A DNA stretch of 64,000 nt from Leishmania martiniquensis. Its lineage: Eukaryota; Euglenozoa; Kinetoplastea; Trypanosomatida; Trypanosomatidae. The stretch is from positions 276,501-340,500 of the forward strand of contig NC_090170.1 in NCBI RefSeq assembly GCF_017916325.1. The letters run 5' to 3'. The notes under the pieces were generated by a model. That model saw only the letters and a list, made by a program, of their open reading frames with translations, was not told where the DNA came from and ran no database searches. Both the position numbers and the translations under genes were made by a program. Below, piece after piece: positions 1 to 13,600 of this stretch (the stretch's first letter is position 1; each line of letters starts with the position of its first letter).

Positions 1-1
1 C

Positions 2-790
2 CTCGTCGCAACCGCCGCCGCCTTGGAGGGCGGCGACAGAACGGCCGAGGAAGGCAACGCAACAGACACGGATCCGTTGTTGAATTCGCTCGCTGCACAC
101 CTGCTACACGAACGCGCCAGTGACGCCCACAACTTGTGGATCCATGTGGATCTGGCGGACAGCCGGCGCGAATCATCGCCGCCATTGACAACGAATCTAG
201 CGCGCACCCCTGGCCCTCCGCACAGGCTCTTCCTCCTCTACAGTACGGCGGTAGCGCGTAGCGTTTTTGAGGGGCTGGTGGAGACGGATATCTGCGGGAA
301 ATGGGCGTGCACCTCTCCCTCCTCTGCGTCTCAAACCTTGTCGCCACCGCCGCGAGAGCTCGACGCCGCTCGCACCTGCAGGTACTTACGGCGCTTCAAG
401 ACGTTTCTTGATCACCTCGCCGCGCTTGTCGCCCTTGTGGCGGCGCCAGCTCTCCCCGACAGCGCCGCCGCGCCCAAAAAGGCATCACGCCGGGCAGAGG
501 CTCGCCCGTCGAGCTGGTTGCTCGAGAACATCGCGCAAGGGTGCCACATTGCTGAGGGCAACGTGACAACGCCGCAGCCATCAGAAACGCCCGATTCTGT
601 CGGCGGTGGCACTGTAGCGTCGATTGTCGCAAAAGAGACGCGAAGCAGAGAAAACCCTACGGCACAAGAGCGCCCTACCGCCTCTCTCCCGATAGACGAG
701 TCGAACAAGCGGCAAGAGAGCGAAGCTGCACCTCCTTCGCTGCAGCAAGTGGGAGTGTACCGCAGTTTGCTCTATGCTGACACTCCGTAG
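2..790 (+). CDS. C-terminal part of an unrecognised protein (5' end outside window)
   Basis: The frame is open from the first bases of the window to a TAG at 788-790. No ATG in this frame is needed, because the codons before position 23 are also sense, so this is the 3' end of a longer gene. About 262 residues are visible. A moderately hydrophobic stretch (LFLLYSTAVARSVFEGLVE) and a helix-like stretch (RRFKTFLDHLAALVALVAAP) lie in the first half. The last 90 residues are rich in Glu, Ser, Thr and Pro and look disordered. I recognise no family. The composition is typical of a Leishmania coding sequence, and the next gene lies 820 bases downstream on the same strand. Confidence 0.7.
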   Translation, partial: LVATAAALEGGDRTAEEGNATDTDPLLNSLAAHLLHERASDAHNLWIHVDLADSRRESSPPLTTNLARTPGPPHRLFLLYSTAVARSVFEGLVETDICGKWACTSPSSASQTLSPPPRELDAARTCRYLRRFKTFLDHLAALVALVAAPALPDSAAAPKKASRRAEARPSSWLLENIAQGCHIAEGNVTTPQPSETPDSVGGGTVASIVAKETRSRENPTAQERPTASLPIDESNKRQESEAAPPSLQQVGVYRSLLYADTP

Positions 791-1609
791 CAGCTGGGCA
801 CCTACTGGACTCGCAAGTACGCGACCTTCTTCCAACGCTCACCTGTTTTCACTCTCATCGAGAGGCACAGAAAGAGGCGACGCCGCAACGCAAACGGAAG
901 CGGTGGCGCGACCCTTGGCGTGCTGAGGTGCGCATGGGGCGTGTACGTGTGTCATTTTGTGGGGATGTGTTTCGATGATCGCCACGTCCGCGTCTCCTTG
1001 CGAGTATGGCCGCCACCTTCGCAACGGCGCCCGACCGCACCCACCCGCCTGGCGCGTGCATGCAGGCCTGAGCAGAAGAGTGTGTGTGAAGGTGAGTCGC
1101 TCGCCGAGGAGGCTTCCCCTCCTCCATTCTGGGCCCCCTCTCGTTCACGAAGCACGTCTCGTTTCCTTCCGCTGTAGATGTCTGCCCCCTCCATCGTCGC
1201 GCTCTCCTCCCTCTCTTCCTTCTCACCCTTACCGGCACGTGGGCGTGCAAATCCTCTCACGCGCCTGTGAGCATCCGCAGTAAGCTGAGGGCATCTGGCA
1301 CATTGAGGCAAGAGCCCTGCCTGCGCCCGGTCTCCGCCCACCATCCCTCACCCACGCACACGCACACGCACGCAGAGACAGACACGCGCGCGCGTTTTTG
1401 TTTGGGCTCTTAATGGGAAGCAGAAAAAGGTAAAGGCAAACATACACACAAAAAAAGGGAAGCGAAAGAGTGCGAACGCGATCGTAATAACGACGGGTAA
1501 AAACGAACGATTAAACAGGCGCGCACACGTGCCGCCGCATCACGGAGCAGCAGCAGCGGCAGCGGTGGCATCGCCCCCGCACCACGTTTGAGGGAGTGGG
1601 GAAGCAGAA
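791..1609. other. Intergenic region upstream of UTP20
   Basis: This region has no convincing gene; the short open frames on both strands overlap one another and lack coding character. It holds a pyrimidine tract at about 1184-1238, CA-type dinucleotide runs near 1355-1380 and A-rich patches at 1430-1500. Confidence 0.6.
1184..1280 (+). promoter_or_regulatory. Predicted trans-splice signal for UTP20
   Basis: A long C/T tract (about 1184-1238) is followed by a CAG ending at 1280, the first CAG after the tract; a GAG at 1269-1271 precedes it. Use of 1280 would give a 5'UTR of about 330 nt. The exact site is inferred. Confidence 0.4.
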
Positions 1610-4600
1610 ATGCCGCCCAAGAAAAAGGGCCACACCCCTGTGGGGAAACAAAAGGTGTTCCGACATGCTGTCGAGCATGTGCGCCTCGGGCTGGGGCACA
1701 CGGTTCTGGGGAATCTCAACCTAGGTCTTGCAGTTTCGAGCACCAGCGCTGCTGAAGGCAATGCGACGGCGGGCCGCCCAGCCTTCTACGTCGAGCTCAA
1801 TCAGCAACTTCTATATCATACTTCTAAGGACTTCAAGAAATTCCGCTGGGAGGTCCTAGAGTTGTGCGAGACACAGTCTCTCTTTCAGCTCCACCACCGC
1901 CAGCTTGCACAGAAGCTGCTGGCTTGCCTGGTAGGCGGCGGAGCGCAGTGCGTCGACGAGGCCTCTGATGAGTGCACAGGCCCCATGAGAGCGAAGAAAG
2001 CAGCGTTGGGACTCCAGCAGAAGCAGGGCTATGGGTGTGGGTCGACGACGCAGGCGTACGAGGCCTTTGCGCGACTGACCATCGCGTTCGCCCGAGACAT
2101 GGGTAGCAAATTCCTGCCTTACTTTCAGATCTTTCAGGAGGCAGTGCAGGCGGGGTTGTATGACCACTCTGGGCACTTAATCGTGGACACGACTCGGCTG
2201 CAACTGGTGTTCGCCGTGCAAGCGGCATGGTGTCGCGAGCTGCGTGCCTGCTGGGCCGACCCGGTTCACGCCGCTCTCGTCCGTCTGGTAATTCGGCAGT
2301 ATGTTGGGCAGTTGCACGACACGAAGGAGTACGTGCGGCGTCTGTCGGCGGAGCTGCTCGCCTTTTTGTGTCGTCTGAGTCACCCGCTGCTCCCGCTTGT
2401 CGTAGAAGAGGCGTGTGGCGATGTGCTGCGCAGCTACGAGGAGACCGCCACCGTAGCAGCAGCAACAGCAGAGCGGGACGGCGACGAGACGAGTAGTCGC
2501 GGCAGCGTCAGCGATCGCGATGGCGACGACGAAGTGGACGAAGACGAAGTGGACGAAGACGAGAGTAATAGCAAGGAGAGCTCTCTCGAAGCGGCGCCGA
2601 CGACTGGAATATGGATGGACGACGTTCAGCTCCTCGCTTTTGTGCGGACGACGCTGCCGCACCACCCAGTCGTAGATGGGCTGACTTACTTCATCGCGGA
2701 ACTCTTTCGTGGCGTGCGCGGTTCGCTGAGCTCTTCCTATGAAACCCACCACGTGCGTCTCCTGCACGTCTTCCAGCTGTTGGCGTGGCAAAGCGAGGGC
2801 GTGGACGAGGTGCGCCGGCCCGTTGATGCGGTGCGTCGCCTGCACCAGCTGCGGCACCCACTGGTCCCCTTCCTCGACGTCGGCAGCGACGAGGAGGAAG
2901 AGGATGCGGCGTTGCAGCAGGGCAAGACGCGGCGGTCCGCCGACCTTCACTCTACGCGCTGGTCCGTCGTCTTCGGTCTGCCGGATGAGGGAGAGGAAGG
3001 AGAGGAGGGCGCAACAGTGCGCAGCAGCAGAGACGTGCTGGGGGCCCAGCTCCTTCTTCGTAGCATCGGCAGCCTCACTCTTGGCAGCGCCACAGCGACA
3101 GTGCTGCGCGAGACGAAAAAGCAGTCGGCTGTCCGTATGGAAGACTCCTGCGACGACGAGGAAGTCGGCGATGGCGATTCAGAGTCGTCGTCGTCGAAGG
3201 AAGCAGAAGTCGGCACAGGCCTAAAGAGCGTCGGCATGCGCCCCAGCCACCGCATCCTCGCAGCAGCGGTGCTCAGCCTTGTCGCGGCTTGCCCGTCACC
3301 GTCTTGGGCACAATACATTCACTTCCTCGCGGCAATGATGGAGTCGGTGAACTTCGCGCTGTGGGTAGACAAACGTGAGTCGACGCTGTTGAAGCGCCTC
3401 GCGGCGCAGCTGCTCGCAGCACTGCGTCAGCGACCCTCCCGTACCCCTGCGAACGCCACCGATGCCACAGAGCCAGTGGCGGCTGATGCGGCATCCCTGC
3501 TCGAGTTGGCGGCCGCTGCTCTCGGCCTCCTCTCCCCGCTTTGTTTATCTCCCTACCTTGGCTCGTCTGCGGGCGCTAGTGCGGATGCATCCTCCTTCCC
3601 GTTACAACTGCAGCAGTGGTTTGTGCCGGTCGCCAAGGCAGCGGTGCAGGTGTGCGTCAAGGCGGCCGCAAAGGCGTCGCCGAGCGTCGCGCAGTGTCAC
3701 CGCGGCGAAGAGGCGCAGCAAATCCTCTTCGCGTTCGCGCAAGACGTGCTCCAGAAGAACTACGCCTTTTCCCTGGAACAGGAGCGCCGCATCGCTGAGG
3801 AGGCTGATGCGCGTGCCTTCGCTGGAGGGGAAGGCGACGCATGTCGTGGGGGCAGCACCGCTCGCCTGCAGGACGCCCATGAAGACGCCTACAAGTCAGA
3901 GAAGGATGAGCACGCCGATGAGGCAGAAGAGGGAGGTACCGACGGTGGGAAGCGCGCCCAGCGGCGCCGCGAGCACCTTCGCATCCCGTCCTCACTTACC
4001 CCCTTTGCCCTTACTCAACTACACACGATAGGGATAGCCCTTTGGCAGGGCGCCACCGCCGACGTGCGCGAGCTGCGCAGTGCAGCGACAGCTGCGGCCG
4101 GTTCGTCGACCTCGCCTGAGAATGCCATGGTCACCGCGTCGCGCCAGTCCGGCGTCCGCCGCGCGGTACTGCTGAGCCGACTCATGCAGGAGCACACGCA
4201 ACATATGGCGGTGAGCCCGCTGCAACAGCTGCTGCGCCTCAAGTCAATGCCGCCCACCGCAGGCAAGAAGAAAGACACAGAGGGGGGCTGCGCCACTTCA
4301 GCAGCAAGCAGAGAGGTGTCAATGCGTGGCGTACTCGAATCATTGACGCTGGAACTCCTCCTTTACTATGAGGCGACGCAGCGCTCAGCACCATCCTCGA
4401 CTGTGTCGGAGGCGATAGCCTACGTATCGTGTGCCTTGCCGCTCATGCAGCTGCTGGTGTCGGCCACAGGGCCGGCATCGCTGTCTCCCTCCCCCGTGAA
4501 GAGAGCCCTCGTAAACTTCCTGCAGAATATCGAGGGGCAGGACCGCGAGGATGCAAAGCCGTCTCAACCCGCACTGAAGGCAGCCGCGGCGGCCCCGTCG

Positions 4601-7600
4601 CTCGTTCGCACCACCGCACTGGGCCCGGCCGTCTATGCATTGTACGCGGAGGTTGCGGCGACGCTGGTGCAGCTAACCACTGGAGCTTCCGTACGCGGCG
4701 GCCGGAAGCGGCAGAAGCTAGCACCTAAGGAGAGCCAGCACGCGGTAGAGAACGGGCTGCGCGACGACAGCGCCCCACACGACGGTGAGCAAGAGGGCCT
4801 GCGGCATCTTTGCCGCACCGTAGCTGTGCTTGTGCATGGCTTTCAACAGCTTCGCGCAGCCACGTCCCCCGGTGACACTTCTCGAGGCATGAACAGCCGC
4901 AATCCCGTCGATGACAAGGAGGAGCTCAACGCAGCCACGTCCACCGTGTCGGACGAGGCGCGCATCCAGCTCCTGCACGGTGCTGAGGTGCTGCTGCACG
5001 CTCTGCTCTGGATGCTCCATCTTGACTCGAGCAGTCAGCCTGACGACGATGCTGGAACGGAGGCACTCCCTGCGCACACGCAGGCCGCCCTGCGCACCCT
5101 CCGTGCCGCACTGCCGCGCGCTCTTCACTGGGCGTTTGTGCAGGATGTGCTCCTTGAGTGCCTCGCTGCTCCTATCGCCACCCTTCGCCTGCTGGCACTG
5201 CGCCTGCTACGCATTGTGTGTCATCCGTCGCTAGAGATGGTGGACCGTCTCGTCGGTGCCCCGGTGGTGCCGCTCGACTTGATCGATGCGCTGCTCAGCG
5301 CCGCGCGCTTTAACCCGCTATCGCACACAGGCAAGCTTGACGGCATGCGGGGGGAACTATCACAACTGACGTACCAAGTGGAGTCGGGTGTCGTCACGCA
5401 GCCGCTTCATCGTCAACTCATCGCGTGCACGATGATCGGCTTTCTGTACATGAAGTTCACCGGCGCGTGGGCAATCGCGTCGAAGCTGCTGTGTAGCTTG
5501 GTAGCGCAAGAGCGAACAAGTCTGATAAGTGCTGACAGCCTGGAAGACGATGATGGCTGCAACGAAGAGGAGAAACACGGTGAAGAAGGGGGTGTGGAGA
5601 CACTGGCGGGGAGCAGCAGCACCACAAGGCTGGGCATACCCGCTTCACGCCACGAGCCTCAGCATCGCCGGCGGCTGGAACCAGTGGTGTGGCACTCCGT
5701 CGTGTGTGTTTACGCCAGGGCATTGATCATGGGTGACGTGATCGCTGCTGGTGGAGTGAGCACGTCTGCAGAGGCGATGCACCTGTGTACTGGTGAGGAC
5801 CTGGTCTCGAACGACGCCGATGAGGCTGCGGCTGCCACTGAAGTCTGCCTAATGCAGCTCGCCAATCTGCCGTGCTTGTACGGCATTCACCTCACCGACC
5901 AGCAGCGTCACGTTAAGGGTGAGCTCGTGAGCCGTGCGTTCTCTAGCGCGCAGTACAGCACTGCAGCGGTGACGCTACTGAACAGCACCAACGCAGATTA
6001 CGAAGTGGTGCGATGGGAGCAGCATTGGGTAGGGTTGCAGCGCTACATGAGCGACGCAGCAACGCCGGCGAGCAGCCGCAAGCAGCAGCACCGCACCAAC
6101 GCAGCCACGGCTGCCCTGTACGCCACCTCCACCGACCGCCCTGCCCTTGCTCAGACTTTTCTCTCCATCATGGAGGCCATGGTGAAGTCGAGCTCCGCGG
6201 TCGACCGCAAAGCGCGCCTCGTGGAGGATATCGTGCTCGAGCTAGTCGCGGTAGAGCGCAACCGCCATCCGAGCGGGAAGGACGGCTCGCAGCTGCGCAA
6301 GTTCGACCAGCGACTGGAAGTCGCGATGCGGGCATGTGCCGCCGCACCGAGTGGGGTGTTGACGGCTAGCCAGCGCAAGCATGTCAGCTTGGCCATGCAG
6401 CGCGACAGTGACGCCCGGAACGCAGCGCTGCGGGACGTATTCTTGTCATACATTTCCGAGGCGAACCCGAAACTTCAGCGCGTGGCTGTGGACAACCTGA
6501 AGCGCCTGCGTGTGGAACCGTTTCACACGTATCACGCACAGCTCGTCCCGTACTGCGACACAATGAAAAATCTCTTCACCTTCCTCAGCACATTCCACCT
6601 CGAGAGCGACGTGCCGGCGCACGATGTCGTCGCGTACGTCTCCTCCGCCTTGTCCCTCGCGTTGCCAAAGCTGCTGACAAAAGTCTCAAAGAAGAAGCTG
6701 AAGGACCAGGCGGTGCTAACTCGGCGGCTCATGGGTTACCTGGAGCATCTGACTTCATCGACAGCAGAGATTCGCGGCAGCAGCCCTAGCGCTGCCGAAA
6801 AGGACCCTCTTGTCGAGGTATTCGACCAGCTGCTGCAACGCCTCTTGTCGTTCTCCGTCCCGGCGGCGGCAGCGCCGTCGTCCGTGGCTGCTTGCGACTC
6901 GAATGCGTACGACTTCCTCACAAATGTGTGGGAAGACATCGTGTATGGGGGATGTGGCATGGCGCCGGCGAAAGAGGCGGGTGGCGGCAGTGGCGGTGCC
7001 ATCGGCGTGGCGACCGTTTCGGAGCCTCAGCGATGGTCCAGCCATCACGGCATTCGACGTTTTGAGCGCTTTATGAGGCAACTTGGTAGAGCGCTGCGGC
7101 TGCTGGAGACAATGCTGCACGCGGTGGGGCAGTGCTTCTCTGTCTACGTGACAACATGCCTGCATGTGGCTCTCCAAGGGTACCTTGTGGCGTGCAAGCA
7201 GTCGCTGCGCGCAACTGTGGACAACCTTCTCGCGAGCCTTGCTAGCGACGAGGTCGCAGCAGGGGAGGAGCGAGTGCAGCGGTGGGCTGCGCTGCTGACC
7301 AAATCGCTAGCTACCAGCGCCCTCTCGACGTCTCTGGCCCATGTTCGCCGCGCCGCCATGTCGATTGTGGCGCTGCTCTTCGAGCAATTCCCTGTGGACG
7401 TCATGGATACTCTGCGCGGCAGAAGCCACGCGAGCCCCGGCGGGCGCAGCGGCGCCGGGGCCAATGACGCCGCCGCCGCGACGGCACTCCCCCTCTTCAC
7501 GCGATACCTCACGATGCTATTTGAGAACTCCAAAGGCATCACGCTAGATGGCGGCAGTGGCGCCATCGCCAAGGGTGCCGGGCGGGGTGCGGTCGCAGTG

Positions 7601-10600
7601 CGGGGGAAGAGCTCTGTTACCCCGGTGCTGCATCTCTTGATGGCGTGGGTCAGCAGCCCAGCTCTCCTTCCGCTGTTCCCCGCCTACGCGAGCATCGCCG
7701 TTGGGACGCTAGAAGAGGTGTTCGCCGTCAGCTACACTGCCGCCTCGGTGCACCGCGCTTCGACGCAAACCCTCCACGACGGTCTCCGCTGTGTCTCAGA
7801 GCTGCTGAGTTGCGCAGATGCCCCGGTGAAAGAGCTCCCCGATATATCTGCGGTCCCTGCGAGCCAAAAGGGCGGCGTGTGTCACAGCCGCCCCCCGGTG
7901 ACGACAACGTTTCGGCACGCTTTCCTGGAGAAGCACATCGTCGGCGTCTTCACCTCCCTCTACACCCTCCTCACCTCTGGCGCCGCGCGAGAAGAGGAGG
8001 AAGCTTCGGCAGCGGCCATGACAACAATAACGGCGGCCGTGCCAACTAGGGTAGCGGAGGCGGTGACAGCCCGCGTAGAGCAGGGCAAGTCGGCACGCAG
8101 TGGCAAGCCGATCGGCAGGGCCTCGGCAAAGGGCCGCCAAAGCGCGCGTGGACGAGAGAAGCCGAGGGCAATCATGTCCCTCACTGTATCCATGTGGCGA
8201 GAGGTGATGCACACAATTGCGCAGCTGTCTCGGCTCCTCTTTATCGACTCAGTGACGCCGGCGTTGGCGTCCTCTCTGGCGAGCATGATGAGCCGCCTGC
8301 TTGAGCTTGCGCTAAAGATGATCGCCCACCCGGTGTGTATGACGGACGCGTCCACAGCACAGATGGTGACAAGTATCGCGCAGGCGCTAATGGAGCAGGT
8401 GCCGAAGGTCGACCATCGAGCCCATTGGCAACCGTTGGTGCGGCTCTTCAACTTGGTGGTGAGCCCACATGCCCGGCACATTCTCTGCGTCATGTTGTCG
8501 ATAGCAGTGTCGAAGCTCACATTACCAGAGTCGACGCCGTTCGGCGGCCCGGCGCAGGAGGAGTGGTTCCGTCGCCAGCTCGCCGCCGCGTCGCGTGCGG
8601 TTGTCTGCCTCAACAGCTTCGAAAACAACGAGACGCTTGAGCGGTACGACTTTGAGCTGCGCTACCACACTCTGCACTCGCTTCACGATTTCTTTGCTCA
8701 CTTCGGCAACTACGGTGCCCTTCATCGCGGTAGTTGCACCAGCACCACTAGCAACGGTGACAGCAGCAGCGCGGTGCGGAAGGTGCGCACGTATGAGGGT
8801 GCTGAGGATGTGCAGCTGCCTCTCGACAAGGAGCACGCGCCGGTGCTTGCGCCCGAGGCAGTGGCGGTTCTGGCCGCGAACGCTGTCTTCTTTCTGCGAG
8901 ACCCTGAGCAGACGATCCGCGCGCTCGTGTTACCGCTGCTGCACTCGATGATACGCTACGCTTCCCTGGGAGGCCAGCGCGGCAGCGGCGGTGCAGCACT
9001 CACTGAAAAGCAAGTCGCGTACAGGACGCAGGTGCTCGAGACAACGCTGCGTCACGAGATTCTCGCTTCCCTGCGGCGTGGCGTCGTGGCCAAGGATGTT
9101 CACATCCGCTGTGCGCACATGCACGCCTTTGAAGGTTTTGGGCGCCACTTCAGTGTCGAGTTCCCCAGCTTTGCCTTGCTCTACGCCCCCAACACGGAGC
9201 AGAACTTTTACGCTAATGTGGGCCACGTCCAGCACAGGTGCCGCCTACACGCGCTGGCGTTGCTGCGACGGCACGCCCCACAGATGAATGTGCGTGACGT
9301 GTTGCGTGTCTTTGTGCCCTTTTTGTTGAGCGCCGTCAAAGACTTTGCGGAGGGCAAGCGTCACCAAGCGAACCTCACGGAGGGTCGCGCGCGCGGCTAC
9401 TGCGACGCCGTTCTCCTCACGATGAGCTCCATCGCGGCGCGCCTGCCGTGGATGGCGTACTACCGCGTGCTGTCGCTGCTTCTCTCGAACGCGAATGCGA
9501 ACGCGAACTTACGACCGACGATGCTGCGCGGTGTGGTCCAGGTGCTCAACACTTTCAGTTTTCTGGACATCTCTGCTGCAGCCTCCAACGAAGCTGCGCT
9601 CCCCACGGGCATCGAGGATGAGGAGGCCGAGGTAGAAGAAGACGAGGTCAACGACGCTGACGATGCCGTGCGTGCTGAGCTGGCCGCAAAGCAACGTGAG
9701 TACCGTCACGCAAAGGTGATGCGAGTGCTTGAGGCCGACGTGCTGCCGCAGCTGTACAGCTACATAGGCGACAAGGAGGCGAGCAAGGCAATCAGCGGCC
9801 GTGGCGCCGTCAATCAGCACAGCATCACCGCTGTGCGTCGAGAGCAGGAACGCGAAGACGCCGTGGCGACACAGGCGAAAAATGCGCTGCTGCAGCTGCC
9901 AGTCGCGATAGCCATCACCAAGATCGTTAAGCACTTTCCAGAGGACCGCTTTAACGTCCACGTCGACCACCTCCTCGACGAACTCGTCAAGAAGCTGCGT
10001 ACAAAGAATGACAAGCATCGGGAAAGCGCCCGCCGCATCCTTGGCGCCATGCTGCAGGAGACAGGACCGTCGAAGCTGAAATTCGTCGTGACAAAGCTGA
10101 AGGACAACCTCGTCCACGGTTACCAGCTCCACGTGCTTGGCTACACAGTTGTGACGCTCCTGTACCAGCTCTATGAGCCCAATAGCAAGCTCTTGCAGTC
10201 ATCCAAGCCCCCATCGTCTGCTGCCGTGGTCTCCACTTCCTCGCATCTGCCGGCACGTGGTATCGTTCAGGATCCGGTGCAGGAGGCCCTCAAAGCGGCG
10301 AAGAAGCACCGCCGGCGTGACGACCCGTCATCGCCGCCGTCGCGCCGCCAGCGCATCGAGGAGGCCTCTGATAACGCTGGCGACAAGACTGGCACACAAG
10401 CACCACTGGCTGAAGAGATGGACGAGGACACCGCTGTCGAGCGTGCGGAGGAGACACTACTGCAAGAGCTGGGCACTGTCACGCACGCCAGGTTCGACTA
10501 CCGGTACGGCGTTGACTGCCTTACAGAGGTGCTGGAGGACCTTCTTCTCATTTTCCTCGACGACTACCTGGGTGAGGTGGGGGCCCAAAAAGAGCAGGTG

Positions 10601-13600
10601 GAGGTGATGAGTACGATGGTCGAGGTGAAGCGCAACCGGGCGTTGCAGGGCTTTTCCTTTCTCGGCAAGCACTGCGACGCCGCGACGGTGATGAAAGCGT
10701 TTCTGCACCGCATTACGTGGGTGCTCACACCGCCATCCGACAATGTCATCAGCGCTGGAGAGCTGCATGGCAGCGCCCGAGCGCGCGCACTGCTGGTGCA
10801 GGAGATGAAGAGCAAGTACCTGAGCATCAGCAAGGGCAGGGGTGCGGATCTAACTTTTGTGAACAAGGTGCGCCTGCTCGCCGTCCGCGTCGCACACTCT
10901 CTAATGGCGAACCCGACAATGTCGGTCGAGAAGTCGTTTGAGCAGGTGCGCACTCTACTCGACCAGCACAATCGCACGCGCGAGGAGAAGATCGCCGCGT
11001 TCGAGGCGAAGGATGGCACGCGCCGTATCCGCGGCAACGCGCACCTCATCCTGCACAAGGCAGAGCGCCAGAGCCGCAAGGAGCAACTAGATCACAACTA
11101 CCTCGTCGCCTCAGTGCCGGAGCGCGTCGACGTCGACTTCAGCGCGCACACCATCCTCGCCACGCAGCAGAAGCAAAAGCTGCGCGTGTACCGCGGTCGG
11201 TACGGAAAGGAGGTGATGGAGGCGGCGAAGACCTTTTACCGCGAGGACCCGGTCACGGCGGTGGTGCTGGACACCCTCGACGAGTTCCTCTTGAAGTTTC
11301 TGCTGAGCGTGCTGAAGCAGGTGCTTGGAATCGGGGGGGAGAAGCGTTACCCAAAGGCGGCCATGAAACTCGACATGCTGCGCCACCACCGCGCGCGGCA
11401 GCAGAAGCGGGACGCAGATGAGGAGGAAGGTGCTCCTTCCGCCGGCGCGGAAGGGTTCCGAGGCGAAGAGGGCCGCATCGATGAAGCACGCAAGGATGAC
11501 ACAGAGTGTGATTCGGAAGAGGATGACAACGATGACGAGGGCGGCGCGGCGGGCAGCGACGCAGTCGAAAACAATGAGAACGTGGACGGGCTAGGGGCGT
11601 TTGCGGAAGCGCAGGCAGTGGCAGAGGGGGAGGCCAAGAAGCCCACCCGTCTGACGCGTGGCGGGACAGAGCGGGCAGCGGCCCTCTTTGCTCCCGGCAG
11701 CGACCTCACAGTCACCTTCACGCGCGAGCATCGTCAGTTGCTCGAGTCGCTCGTCCCCGTCGTTCTTACCTGCCTGCAGGGCGAAGGCAGCGACGCGGTC
11801 GTCGCGAACGCGCTTGATTGCCTGCTCGCCCTTGTTTCCCTGCGACCACCGCTCGACGCTGTGAGCGGGCTGCAGAAAGAGCTCTTCGAGACCGTGACCA
11901 GCTTCATCGAACGGGGCTTCGTCATCAAGCAGCGCGCCATCCGCCTCACGGCGGCCATGGTGGCTCACCAAAAGTACGTCGTGTCGGAGGCCAACGCGGT
12001 TCAGCTCGTGAAGCTCGTCCGTTCTGAGGTGATGGAGCGGAACGAGTACATGTCCGTTGCCCTCGGTCTTCTCTACGCCATCCTCGGCAAGCACGTACAT
12101 ATCGCTGAAATCTATGACTTGATGGACATAATCACCGAGCTGCTGCTGCATTGGAGCGCGCACCGCGTCATTCGGCGTCGCTGCATCCTCATTCTGGTCC
12201 GCTTCCTGCTGGAGTACCGCCTGACGCCTGAGAAGTTCAAGTCACACATCGACCTCTACTGCCGCAACCTTGACTACCCAGAGGTGACGGGGCGCTTGGC
12301 ACTGCTGGAGCTGCTCGACGCGCTTATTCTGCGACTGCCTCCTGTGATCCTGCGTGAGGAGGCGCCGGTTCTGCTGGTGCCGCTAGCGGCGATGGTGACG
12401 GGCAGTGAGTGGGTGGAGTGCCGCCGGCAGGGCGGCATCGTCCTCCAGCACCTGGCCCGGTGCGCCGGCATCGATGTACTAGTCCCTATCTTGTCCTCGT
12501 GGATGACCGCCGCGCAGCCGCGCGCGACGCGCTGCATGGGTGTGCAGATATGGGCGACTATTGTACCCGCCCTGGCAGAGTTCTACGAGCTCAGCGCCGA
12601 CCAGAACGGCGAGGACGAAGACGACGAGGACGCGGCATCTGCCAAGGAGCAGAGTCGTGCCGCCTTCCAGGCCTGCTGTGCGTGGTCTGTTGAAGCTGTG
12701 CTCGAGGGATGCCTGTTCGATCAGCTGGCTGCCGCGCACCGCAATAAGAAGCTCGATCAGCTCTCCGCGAGGTCGCGTGAAAAGGTGGAGATGGAGGGGT
12801 GGTCATACATCTTCTATAGCCTGCGCGCTGCCGAGACGACGCTGACGGCGATACCACACGAGCTGTACCCGCTACTGGCGCTGCGCCTTTTACCCCACCT
12901 CACTGAGGTACTCATTCTGCACACACACCCGTGGGTGCGCGCGGTGGCGATGCGCGTATTGCGGCACTACCTCTACACCTACGTTGAGCATCACTCGCAT
13001 TACCTTCAAGAGGACGTGTGGCAGGAGCTGGCGTGCCGGCAGGCAGCGAGCGGCACGTCCGATGACTATATCACGGCTGGTAAAAGCCGCGGCGACGTCG
13101 TCTATCTCATATTCGACACAGAAGCTGCCGGCATGCCCTCAAAGGCGGCCGTCGCGCACGCCTTGCAGACCCTGCAAGCCCTCTCCAGCCTCCTGAAGCG
13201 CCTCTTCGGCCTCGTCAGCACGTCAGATGTGGCGATGGAAGCGCACAACGCCCACCGCGCTATCGCCAACCCATTTCGGAGCGAGCTGCTCAAGGTCACC
13301 ATCTACGTGCTACGAGCCCAGGCCCAAGTGGCGCTCTTTGCCCTGACACGAGCCGCCGCGACTGGCCGGCTCCGCTACCATCGAGACGTGCAGCAGCGTG
13401 TGCGCACCGTGTACACGTCGCTCCTGCATCAGCTCTCATCCCTCACCTCTCCGGTGGTGCAGCAAGGGAGTCTGGTAAACTACATGGTGCGTAGCACTAC
13501 GCTGCTGCAGCTGTTTGGAGGCTGGGTGTCGGTCCTGCCGCACGAGGTGGCTGACAATCCCGGCAACGGCGCGGAGTTGCAACTCACAGACCGCATGCAC

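Noticed and set aside
2177..2950. 257-residue open frame on the minus strand
   Set aside because: It lies entirely opposite the UTP20 coding sequence and is explained by high GC content; all minus-strand frames in the window are of this kind.
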